Assembly (NCBI GenBank): GCA_029931535.1
Contig: JAQPZY010001638.1
Location: forward strand, 3,992,501 to 4,056,500
DNA: 64,000 bases
Origin: Margaritifera margaritifera
Taxonomy: Eukaryota > Mollusca > Bivalvia > Unionida > Margaritiferidae
Reading direction: 5' to 3'
This document shows, one piece after another, positions 54,121 through 64,000 of the stretch; positions within the stretch are counted from its first letter, which is position 1; each line of letters opens with the position of its first letter. Below the pieces are notes generated by a model. That model saw only the letters and a list, made by a program, of their open reading frames with translations. It searched no databases and was not told the DNA's origin. Position numbers and translations under genes: made by a program.

Positions 54121-55339
54121 TGTCGCAAAATAATATTTAAATAAACTGAGATACATTGGTCCACTACTATCTCTGACCGAGATTCCCAAGGCAATAGGTG
54201 CAAGGTGGAAATCCTGACACGAGTCTGTAAATCTTTATTGAACTTTTGAATACAAGTAAACTTTAAACACATTACATTTGAGGGCAGCATCTAAATAATC
54301 TTAAGAGGCTAACAATTAATTTCATTTGTATAAATTTGAAAACACCGCTACAATGATGGGTGTCGTCTTATACCTCTGAATTTCGGAGTTAAATAATTAC
54401 CAAGAAAAATAATTTGTGTTTTTAAAAATATACACGTTTTAAAAGTAAACACAACATTGATTGACTTTTTATAAAAAAAATTATGATGTTCTTATTAAAA
54501 AAATTAAAGAAAATGAAGTTAAAACTTCCATACTGCAATGTTTTCCTATCTCGACATGTAACAATATATTTAAAAACAGCAAACGCTTCAATGCAAATGT
54601 GAACTTATCTAAAAACGTAGCTAATATTCTAGTTCGTATCATTTGGCCTTTTTATATTCAGAATAAAATCCTCTTTCGAACGTCTATTCGAATTTACCTT
54701 GAGAGTTCTTCTAAGCAGAGCACGTTGTCTTCGATATGTGACTTTTTAAAGTTAATACAGGACGAGACATAGAATATTTTTGTGATACACACTCTCTTCC
54801 TGATATTTTCTTGTCCTTTCATGCAAATAGGTCATCACAGCTTACATTTCAATATAAAAGTTAAAACGATACAAACTTAGGATAATTATATCGTTAGAGA
54901 CTAATAAGCAAACCTCTCAGAGGGAATGGCCGCCCTTATCTGATGCTCTGTCTGCAACAATAAGACATAAAGATTCAATCCAGTTTTATCATGACTTTTA
55001 ATGTTAAGAGTCATCACCTTTCTGTGTCAGTGTGGTAAAGATAGAAACGAAGTGCTTGCCTATAAATTGTAAATTTAAAAAATAGCCTTGTTTGTTTTGT
55101 CTGTGGCGAGTCATGCAAAGATGAAGCCAAGAAAGATAAGTCTTTCCAAAGAGAATCACACAGAAAGACATGTTGAAATCAAATTTGGACCTATCGACGT
55201 CCAACATAGCAATTATTAGACGACACCAGATTTTACAATAGTAACAACCAGAGATAGGCTTGATCATATCGTGTTCATTTCTTTCAGAATGATACACTTC
55301 TATCTGAAACGTTTACCCGACTCTCTTAAACAGTGTTGA
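54121..55339. other. stretch without a supported gene
   Basis: Frames at plus 54461-54772 (103 codons) and minus 55004-55297 (97 codons) are unrecognised and lack supporting signals. Confidence 0.4.
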
Positions 55340-55890
55340 GATCTAGATAATCAATTTCTTAATTTTTACGAAATATTTCTATATGCAATCTAGATAATCA
55401 ATTTCTTAATTTTTACGAAATATTTCTATATGCGATCTAGATATCAATTTCTTAATTTTTACGAAATATTTCTATATGCAATCTAGATAATCAATTTCTT
55501 AATTTTTACGAAATATTTCTATATGCAATCTAGATATCAATTTCTTAATTTTTACGAAATATTTCTATATGCAATCTAGATAATCAATTTCTTAATTTTT
55601 ACGAAATATTTCTATATGCGATCTAGATATCAATTTCTGTATTTTTACGAAATATTTCTATATGGGATCTAGATATCAATTTCTGTATTTTTACTAAACA
55701 TTTCTATATGCGATCTAGATATCAATTTTTGTATTTTTACGAAACGTTTCTATATGCGATCTAGATATCAATTTCTGTATTTTTACTAAACATTTCTATA
55801 TGCGATCTAGATACCAATTTCTGTATTTTTATGAAACATTTCTACATGCGATCTAGATATGAATTTCTGTACTTTTACAATAAATTTCTC
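55340..55890. repeat. 46/47-bp minisatellite, 12 copies with a two-unit higher order
   Basis: Each unit begins gatctagata(a)tcaattt, then ctt or ctg, aattttta or tattttta, (c)gaaa, and ttctatatg. Copies 1-6 carry cttaatttttacgaaatatt. Copies 7-12 carry ctgtattttta with actaaac or acgaaac and become progressively more different. From copy 2 on, units alternate 47 bp (gataatc) and 46 bp (gatatc), giving three 93-bp dimers before the 46-bp form takes over. Confidence 0.92.
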
Positions 55891-57627
55891 TTTAACCTGG
55901 GACTTGTCTCGAAAGACTAATTTATCGAGGGAGGTCGTCGCATCGCGCACCACTTGGTCTTGGACTGATTATATTATCAAGTCTGACAAAAGGAATTTAC
56001 AATCATAGCTTTAGCAATTTATTGCAGTGCATATGTTAAATCATCTAATATCCAAAGCAATTGGACTCGTTGAAAATTCATTCGATTGGAATATAAAATT
56101 CATCAATTCTCGGATAAGACATTTTGATTTACCCAAGGTCACAAGAAATACTTCTTGAATTTCAAGTCACGAAGTTTTTAAGATGCAGTAAAAGCAATTC
56201 CATATAATACAAGCAAAGCAAATGTATTTCTTCATGAAAGTTACTTTCGAAAAAAATGTTTCAACATAAAAATAGAACGAGATGAGGACCCAAGTCCTGA
56301 ATTCCGTCGAGATCAAGTACCTGTAAGTCGTATTCGTCTAACATTGTTACATACTTTTGGATTGATGACACTTGTTACATACTTTTGGATTGATGACAAC
56401 CTCCGTCGTGTAATATGTATGGATTGTAAATAAAAACAATCTCTACCACAAATACAACAACTAGAAATACAATTGTAACAGATGAAATTTCAATATCTCC
56501 TTACCAATATAATTTAGAAACAGTGATTACGTGGACAAAACATATATGTCATAAGTACAGAGTTTCCATAAGAATTTTGCAGAAACTATCAGTATCAAGG
56601 AATATTTTTGAGCAGGTTATGTCTACTGCTGTGAAGTATGTCTTCAAATCTCAAAATCAGATTTCGTATGGTCCATTTAGTAGCTTTACCCATTTTCTGT
56701 TTCGAATGAGCCAAAGACCTACTAGCGTCGTTTTATCGGAATCATTTGTTGCATCGTGTTTCTTCTACGATGAGTGCCCACATAGTGGTATAGTTCATGG
56801 CCCAATGTTTCCTGTGTCCAGTTGACGACTCGCCAAATAAGAGTTAACCACGCTTACTAATTAGTACAGCAATTTCTTTAAAATCAGACAATTTCTTTTA
56901 AAAATTTGATCACTTTGTTACAAAGTAATATTTGGATCATTGTGAAAATTGAATGAAAATTGGTTGAAAGACAATGTAGTTATTTATACATGTAATATAG
57001 TAGAAATAGTCAGGGTGGCAGGCCATCACTTAACCAGGCAGCTTTATATTCTGTCAAGCTTAGCAACCATTATGTTATTACGTAATAAATCAAACAGAGT
57101 CTGACTTGAGCGTGGCCAGCGGTCCATTGGAATGATGAATAAACAATGTTTGATTGACAGCTGGTGGTATAGGTGGAGCTTGGGGATTCGTAATTTCTTT
57201 ATTGAAACAAGGTGTTTCCTCTTATGTACGCCTTCAAAATATGTCCTATAAAGGAGAATCCTGCGTATAAATAGAGTAGAAATGACTGCAATATTTATTG
57301 TTTCAGAAAAGACATACTTGAGTGTGTCATCAGAAAGATAGATTTCTGGCACCCCTAGCACTCATGTTATCTCTAGTGAATGAACACTCGCACATATAAA
57401 TAATAGAGTTTTCTAGGCTTTCCAATAGGTAAGTAATTTCAATTGTATTTGCTCTTTTACATGCACATTGTGTTTGTTTCATTTTTTAATGGCTTCGGAT
57501 ATTAACAATACGTGATTGAAGATAACCGAATTGCCTAAAACAAATTATATTCATGTATATAGGCTGTTAAACACCTAAATCAGAGAGCCATAATAGTAGC
57601 CTTATTAAAAGATATTTTGAGGAATAA
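55891..57627. other. stretch without a supported gene; one small duplication
   Basis: A 28-bp direct duplication (ttgttacatacttttggatt...) lies at 56345-56400. The 100-codon plus frame at 56523-56825 and the 105-codon minus frame at 57044-57361 are unrecognised. Confidence 0.4.
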
Positions 57628-57798
57628 GTTTCTGATGACACGAAGGAGGAGAAGGAGAAGGAACAGGAGGAAGCTCATTCTCCGCCTGAGGAGGACTTTT
57701 CTATATTATCTAAAATGCGAAGAGTTGTTGGTGACATATCTAAACGTCAAGATGGACTTCTATTTATTCACAGCTCGTCTGCTCACATTACTTGGTGA
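57628..57798 (+). other. acidic, protein-like open frame just left of the foldback element
   Basis: Open from 57628 to a TGA at 57796-57798 (56 codons), without an ATG near its start. It reads an acidic stretch (DDTKEEKEKEQEEAHSPPEE), then DFSILSKMRRVVGDISKRQD and a short tail. The composition is that of a real hydrophilic protein region, and the alternative frame over the same DNA (57617-57820) is a poly-Arg artefact of the GAGGAGAAG repeats. It could be an exon, or a remnant of the same element family as the unrecognised fragments at 58593 and 59140. Not recognised. Confidence 0.3.
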
Positions 57799-57878
57799 TA
57801 CGTTCGATATTCTGCGATAATACTGGATCGAAAATTATGCCAATTTTTTCCCTTGTATGCCAACATTAATTAATCGAC

Positions 57879-58362
57879 AGTAGTAATCTATTTACGAATC
57901 CTGAGCTACTAACATAAACTATTCAGTTTAAACAGTCTAACCAGTTTTCAAACATTTTAAATAGGTTTTCAAAAGTAGCATGTGACCATTCTCCATCTTT
58001 TTATTTTGAAACAAATCTAGGTCACCCCTTTTCTATCTTCAAACTTTTATGGAAAACTCTAGGCCACTGGTCTTCACAATTTTATGAAAGAAGAAGAAGA
58101 AGAAGAAACAAAAATAAAACCTAGACCACCTTGGGCACTCCTTATCAAATTTTTTTATGAAAAAAAAATCTGGACCACCGTTCGTCATATTTTTATAAAG
58201 AAAAAAACCTGGGCTACCGGTCATAAAAATCTAATAAAGAAACAAAAACGTGAGTCACTGGTCATCAAATGTTATGACAAAAAAACCAAACCCCGACCCA
58301 GTCATCTTCAAATTTTATGAAAACACCCACCTACATTCAAAATTGTATGAAAAACCATAGGC
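57879..58362 (+). repeat. foldback element, left inverted arm
   Basis: About 480 bp. The outer 200 bp is unique sequence, and the inner part has roughly six degenerate subunits each containing a tttatgaaa-like and a gaccaccggtc-like block. The poly-Lys-like frame at 58084-58320 is a product of these A-rich subunits. Confidence 0.8.
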
Positions 58363-58592
58363 CACCCACGCCTACTTTACATAAAAAAATAGATAAAAAA
58401 ACCAGTGCGTATTCGGTTTAATACTCCAATTGATAAAGGGAGAGCAAATTAATTAAAAGAGACAAATATGTATTACACAGAAAATTACTATTTTACATAC
58501 AAACTATTAGTTATTTTCAAAAAGTACCCTTCTAAATTTAGATAATGATTGATACATTGAAAAGATGTGATATGAAACTTCGGAAGAATTAA

Positions 58593-58841
58593 ATAAATTG
58601 GGCAGTGTGGATAGCAATATCAAGATGTGGAATATCTTATTGGCATTTATTAGACAAAAGTATACCTCAGTTAGTTAAATCAATGTATAGGTTTCATACG
58701 TACTTTCAGACAGGAAAGCTGCTGTCTGAATGCACAATACCATTACCCGACGAAGAATAGTTTAATCCGACGAACGACAACTTAAATCTAAACAATTTAA
58801 TATATTCTGAAAAAAACTTATATTCCCCCTTAAATTTTCTA
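58593..58841 (+). pseudogene. unrecognised coding remnant inside the foldback element, fragment 1
   Basis: Open for 55 codons (58593-58757) from the preceding TAA, broken by a single TAG (58758-58760), then open for about 26 more. It includes SRCGISYWHLLDKSIPQL, then MYRFHTYFQTGKLLSECTIP and LPDEE, and after the stop FNPTNDNLNLNNL. It is complex, non-repetitive and protein-like, with Trp, Cys and His, unlike translations of the surrounding AT-rich DNA. I cannot assign it to a known transposase family. Confidence 0.5.
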
Positions 58842-59139
58842 TAGCAGGATCTTCTATAACAGGATGTTCATCTTCCTGATAAGAAGTTTGTTGTTTTTTG
58901 TTTCAAAGTCTTCTACACGAACAACTTTCGCCATTCCAATGTGGATTTTTAGAATCTGAACGAGATATTTATGCCAGTATTATAAGACGCAATAACTGAA
59001 GAATACAAACAGGAATTAAAAATTAGTATAGTAAATGGAACATGCAAAGAAATAAAGAAATAACTGGTAAAAGCTTAACCGATAAGGAGTTGGATAAAAT
59101 TGGATAAAATTGATTTAAAAAAATCAATAAAATAAATGA

Positions 59140-59295
59140 AAATTTGTCAATGCTAGATCAGCTAAAATATCAAAGTCATTGTCAGATGTAACAATACTAG
59201 GAATAACATCTTTGATGAGTAAATGCCTTCCAGTTGATAACTTAAATGAATTACAGAAAGAGTTGAAAGAAGACTTCTTAGCAAGAAACTTGTAA
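59140..59295 (+). pseudogene. unrecognised coding remnant inside the foldback element, fragment 2
   Basis: A 51-codon frame between TGA (59137-59139) and TAA (59293-59295) contains DVTILGITSLMSKCLP and VDNLNELQKELKEDFLARNL. It is protein-like and lies on the same strand as fragment 1 but in a different frame. A third short protein-like piece (GFLESERDIYASIIRR) occurs between them near 58945-58995. Together they suggest a single decayed ORF across the interior. The longer minus frame over this DNA (59162-59458) is Leu/Phe/Ser-rich and looks like the antisense shadow. Confidence 0.45.
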
Positions 59296-59807
59296 ATGAA
59301 AGGGATCGAACCAGGTTTGCGCCGAGAATATAATTGAGTTCCACCTTATTACCTAAAGATAGCTGCATACAAACCAGAAAAAAATACCTCCGCAGAAAAA
59401 TAACTAAAAAAATAACATAAAAATAAAAAATACTGCTAAAGTATGATGAAGTATCCAAAAATAAAGAAAAATCCCAACCTAACTACCCCACAAAAAACCC
59501 CCAAACAACATACTGCTGTAGTATGATGAAAAATGTCACAGAATCGCGTGTATGCAAAAGACAACACACAATTTCTATAAAGGGGTAGTACGAAAAAGAT
59601 CTCCAAAGAAATGCGATCTCTCCCGTGTGGGTAAGTGGTTTCTTTCCCATGTCAATCCACAGGGGAGAGGTTTTAGACAGTAAGTGGGGGCATATTTGCC
59701 AAAAAAAAAATTCATAGTTGTTTGGATTCATAGTGAATTTACAAATAAATTAAAAACAAGTGGTGGATACGCGCTAGCGTTATATCCTATGCTTTTTGGT
59801 GTGCGAG

Positions 59808-60269
59808 ACCTATGGTTTTTGATAAAATTTTGAATGTGGGAGTTTTTCATAAGATTTGAAGACCTTTTGCTCAGGTTTTCTTTCTTCATAAAATAGGACA
59901 ATCAGTAGCTCAGAGTATTTTTTCATAACAATTTGACGACAGGTGGCCCAGGTTGTTTATTTATTTTTCATACAAATTTGGCGACAAATGGCCCAGGTAT
60001 TTTTTCATAAAAAAAACAAAACAAAATTGAGGACCAGTTGCATAGGTAGCCCAGGAGATTTTTTTTCTTCATAAAGGTTTGAAGGCCTAGGGTTTTCCCT
60101 AAAAATTCGGAAGATAGGAAGGGGGTGGCCTAGGATTTTCAAAATAAAAAATGTCGGATGGTCACATGTCGGTTTTGAAAACCGGTTTATAGTGGATGAA
60201 ACTGGTGAGCCGGTATAAACAGAATAGGTATTGCTAATTGGCTCAGGATTCGTTATTTGATTACTACTA
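59808..60269 (-). repeat. foldback element, right inverted arm
   Basis: About 460 bp, the reverse complement of the left arm with heavy but even divergence. The cccaggt / cataaa subunits recur at intervals of about 40-60 bp. Confidence 0.8.
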
Positions 60270-61764
60270 TAGAGAGGAACTTCAGGCCCTCATCATATAG
60301 ATGGAATAAGTTGTCACTATGTCGCAATAATAGGACGGTGAGTAAACTGATGTCGTGTATGGATCATAGACGCAAAAATGATACAAAACAAGAATGAAAG
60401 TTATTCTAAATTATGTATTTATTCTGTTCTAACAATTATTTGTGTTCATATTAAATAATGATGTGGTCAAAGTTCAAAATTAAAGGTGAAACAGAAGGCA
60501 ATATTCGTCGTAGGCGAAGCCATGAAATTCAAATTTTATAGCGGGATCACAAGTTGTATTTTATCCAATCGTTGGAGCAGAGACATCAGAAGAAATCGCG
60601 AGAACGGGGCAAAACTTTTTTTTCATTAACATGTGTTCAACGTATGCATTTATAAAAAGTGACCGAGCGAAATAAATCTGAATGATACCGGATCGAACCA
60701 GAACGATACTGGAAAAATCTGCACCTTTCCTACAGGATTCCTTCTGATTCAAAAATTGATTTTTCATTCTATATTCTATAGCTTTAGATGGTAATCAAGC
60801 ACGTTTAGCTCTATTTATCCTTTCAATATTTTTAGTCCCAGTTTTCACAAGGGTGAAAAATGGTTGCTTGATGATGGAGAGCTTGCCATCAAGGACATGG
60901 CATTAGTTAAAAATCAATATGCGGGTTATTATTGTGGAGGGTTCGATTAAATATTTCCTTTGCATCGGCTATATTGTATGATTGGTTACCAATGAACTGT
61001 TTCGAAGTAATTGCTATGTTAATGGTCCTTGGAAATTTATTTCACCTGACTTGAGTTTGAATCAATTCAAATTTCGTTATTGACTGCATTTCAAGACTTC
61101 AGTTTGGTTTGTCGTGATTTCAAGTACGCAAAAGGAGAAATATCAGCATATACAAACACAAAACACAGCAGGTGTTATTTATTGGGATCTCTTTGATATG
61201 TAATTGCTTTCACGACAAATAAGTTTTCATTTATACATCTCTTTAATATATACATGTTTTAATTAAAATGAATCACAATAATACAAATAGTTCGTCATAT
61301 ATTAATTTTGTCCGACTCCGGAGGTCAGAGCATTCACAGAATAATACTGATTGAAGTCATTCATACATTATTTTTTTTGTTGTATTATAATAGCAGAAAA
61401 CGATATTAATCGAAAGATAAAACCAAATCTGGAGATAAAAACTGGCAAATAAGGATTCATTAATGGAAATTAAATCATCTTGGTCGGATTGATCTGGGTA
61501 AGATATAATGATATAGACCTACAGTCTTAGATGGTTTAGCAATATTGTAAAATCACAACTCAGATTACTCATTTCTCATTTTTGCCACTTAACAAACCTG
61601 CTTCTATATAGAAGGTTATAAGTGAAAGAAAAAACTAAACCATTTGAAATAATTATACTTTTCTGATTGACAATCACTTTCTTAATGTACAAATTACAGT
61701 ATATGAAAGCAGATCCCAAGTTTAACATTTCTAGTATACCAATAATAAAATCAACATTGTTTCC

Positions 61765-61767
<3 letters not shown>
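60270..61767. other. gene-free AT-rich stretch
   Basis: No supported gene or repeat. The short minus frame at 60561-60767 is unrecognised. Confidence 0.45.

Positions 61768-61845
<78 letters not shown>
61768..61845. repeat. (TA)n microsatellite, 39 units
   Basis: Perfect TA dinucleotides. The Ile-Tyr repeat frames on both strands are artefacts. Confidence 0.98.
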
Positions 61846-61849
<4 letters not shown>

Positions 61850-64000
61850 TTATCCATCTATCTATATAGGAATGAAAAAATCAGTAATTTCATCGGTACA
61901 CATTTGATAATTGGCATGGAAATAAATGGAGTGTGACACGGTACCATCTAAAGACACGTCGACTTGCCAATAAAGTGGTAAGTATAATATTGGCTTCGCT
62001 TTTAATGATTATTATAGCAGACGTGGCAAATTTTGAAATGACATGAGGAGACTCTGTCCGGCAATTCGCACAGAGAGTATTTTGTTGAATTCATTTTCTT
62101 TCCAAGACCTTACTGGATTGACTATCCAAGATCTTACTGGTTTGAAGGGATATTCTTGAATAAAGTGCCCATCGTGGTATGGTTGAAGAGCAGAGATAAT
62201 AGTCTGATTTTGCTACTTGAGTACTTCACTTGGTCAATTAACAAGTGTCTAACTGTGTAGTGTTCCGCGGGAAGGCCCAAGTAGTAGCCTATGCCCTTGA
62301 AACTGCATATAGTGGTCGTCAGTCGCAGAGCACGCTCCTTACGGTGCTAGGTCCTCAGGATATAAGAGAAAAACAACAGCAGGGGCTTAGTCAATTCATT
62401 CATTGAATATATCAGTATATGTGTGCGTGCATGCATGTGTAAATAGGTTTTATTTGGCTTCTTTATTGAAATTACAGCTTAATCAATTTGGATCTTTTTT
62501 ACTTTGAGCATATCCAACATGTGGGTTTTACGCATGAGAGGTAGTCTCCAGTCATTGATCATTGATATTTTACGCTACCTTTGATTGCCTGTTATTGATG
62601 TTAGCTCCGTGACAATAAGGCAAATTGCATGAATGTTTAATTTTATATTGATTACCAACGTGATGATTGAAATTTGTTGGGAGTGGGGGGTGGAGTGGGG
62701 ATGAAGTAGAAGAACATTCGTTTTGAACTCGCTGTTGCTGACATCTAAAATTATGTTGTCGGGTTCTTTATGATATGCTTTCACGATCATTATTTTGACA
62801 AAGATAGTGCAAAATATTTAAATAAATTTTAACTATCTGTTACAATAGTTGTGTTTTTATCTTCGAAAATATCCCACCTACATCTCCACCGGCATACGCT
62901 AATTGGTATTTTCTGGGAAGTTCCACATACATATAGCAAAAGCTAGCGTTTTCTTCGCAGGAAATGTTCGAAGTCGCCGAACATGATGGATTAACAGTAC
63001 TGATTCTGTAAACATAATCAATATGAAGTGCAATGAGAAGCTCTTGCAAAGGTCAAGTTAATTAATCTCTTGTTCACTCACTGCTCCCTCGCATAAAAAG
63101 AAACATTTTCCCGGATCAAAAATCAATGCAACTATTTGACAAGCACGCAACTTTGACATCTAATTCAAACAGGCTAACAAAATAGGATTCAGTTTTATTT
63201 TACTGTAGATTTTCGTTCATTGGGCAAATATAAGATTACACATAATGTTGGGTTCTATGGAGGTCATATTTCCAGTGTTGTCAAAAAGAAGATAATAACT
63301 ATTATTGTTTCAAAGGTTTGATATGCATCAACACATGGGAGAGAATGAGGCACGGCATATGAGAAGCAATATTCAAATTCAGATGTTAATATAGATTATT
63401 GGAAGATCACGGAAAAAGTATGGCATCAATAATGTTGTTTCTCAGAGTCACCTTCTATATAAATATTACAAATGCAAGGTTAAATAGTTCATCTGAGACT
63501 GCCTTTGAAACATTTTGACATTGCGAAGGGTAAAAGTCGATAAGAACAGGTGCAATATCCCTAGAATGGAAACATATTGCGGCCGAATTTTTCCAGCCGG
63601 TCACTAATTTATGTAATGAAAACCTTTGTATGTTCCTTTTTCAAAACCATCTTCTTCACATTCAGAAATAATGTTTAAACATATAATCTTGCTCCAGGGC
63701 TGTATATTGTAAAACTTCCCAGCCAATTTATTAAATCCCAAAGTGCGGATTTAGGCAAGGAGCTTTCAAAACACACGTGTCTTAGAATCGCTTTATCAAC
63801 ATCGTACTTTTTTGTTTCTGAAAAGAATTAAAACTTCTTTGAGGTCAACCCACAGCTAATACAAATAAGTTATTCAGTTGAAGAGCATACAGAGAAACCC
63901 TTTATGCGATAAAACGTGCATAGAATGATAGAACTCTCTCCGTATTGTCTGCTTTTATGGATAAAACTTATTGATTGATGATTGGACGATGGATGAAGAT
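61846..64000. other. gene-free stretch to the right edge
   Basis: Short minus frames (62575-62790, 62840-63049) are unrecognised. A small G-rich tract (62680-62701) and a gtgcgtgcatgcatgtgt segment (62422-62440) are the only patterned sequences. Confidence 0.4.

Larger units (their letters stand above)
57879..60269. mobile_element. foldback element with long, internally repeated inverted arms
   Basis: The left arm (57879-58362) and right arm (59808-60269) are inverted repeats along their whole length. From outside in, both read agtagtaatc, acgaatcctgagc, ccagttt, ggttttcaaaa, gcatgtgaccat or acatgtgaccat, tttttattttgaaa, ctaggccac or ctaggtcac, ctatctt, then several degenerate 40-60-bp subunits (tttatgaaaaaa, cctgggccaccggtc, atcaaatt), and end acattcaaaatt, aaaaccatagg. 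The 1.45-kb interior carries plus-strand coding remnants. Long TIRs made of tandem subrepeats are the hallmark of foldback-type DNA transposons. Target duplication is not evident, and total length is about 2.39 kb. Confidence 0.8.

Noticed and set aside
57617..57820. Arg-rich 67-codon protein
   Set aside because: The poly-Arg run is the off-frame reading of GAG/AAG codons. The frame at 57628-57798 is the more protein-like one.
58084..58320. Lys-rich 78-codon protein
   Set aside because: It is a translation of the A-rich degenerate subrepeats of the foldback left arm.

Overview
The window looks like AT-rich, gene-poor nuclear DNA of an animal, most likely a lophotrochozoan such as a mollusc. 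It holds long stretches without coding potential, many (TA)n, (TG)n, (TTA)n and (TATC)n microsatellites, several minisatellites, and decayed non-LTR retrotransposons. It also holds a tRNA-derived SINE, miniature DNA transposons, a FLYWCH zinc-finger fragment and a hAT-transposase fragment. No operon, bacterial-type gene or complete host gene is visible. The mollusc assignment rests on the mix of element families and is inference.

Layout. 1-315: partial FLYWCH zinc-finger coding sequence running off the left edge. 1.5-6 kb: two minisatellites, two copies of a dispersed repeat and a 221-bp element (5312-5532) built of two palindromes inside long terminal inverted repeats (TIRs). 8.6-12.1 kb: microsatellites, a CAGTGG-ended miniature element and a 37-bp minisatellite. 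13.2-14.7 kb: a decayed LINE on the minus strand with a second copy of the 5312-type element nested in it. 17.1-25.3 kb: a 64-bp minisatellite, simple repeats and a second CAGTGG-type copy. 26.2-28.5 kb: a minus-strand LINE with endonuclease, reverse transcriptase (RT) and a 2A-like relic. 35.0-37.7 kb: a different minus-strand LINE of L2/CR1 type, fairly complete but frameshifted.

39.8-51.5 kb: one candidate terminal exon (39801-40053), then a region in which collinear blocks at 40.25-45.57 kb and 46.84-51.46 kb are homologous, which I read as an old tandem segmental duplication. Each half has gained its own insertions. The clearest is a 225-bp tRNA-derived SINE (51195-51419) with 12-bp target duplications, and the matching empty site survives in the other half (45515-45526). 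Two CAGKGG-ended miniature elements (45737-46000, 49997-50239) each have a perfect 5-bp flanking duplication.

52.4-56.4 kb: a hAT dimerisation-domain relic, a 39-bp in-frame tandem repeat (13-residue peptide) and a 12-copy 46/47-bp minisatellite. 57.88-60.27 kb: a roughly 2.4-kb foldback element with 460-480-bp inverted arms made of degenerate tandem subrepeats, flanking an interior with plus-strand protein-coding remnants that I do not recognise. This is the best candidate for something undescribed. 60.3-64 kb: one long (TA)n tract and otherwise nothing recognisable.

Nothing here works together as a pathway. The window records successive transposon insertions, decay and local duplication.
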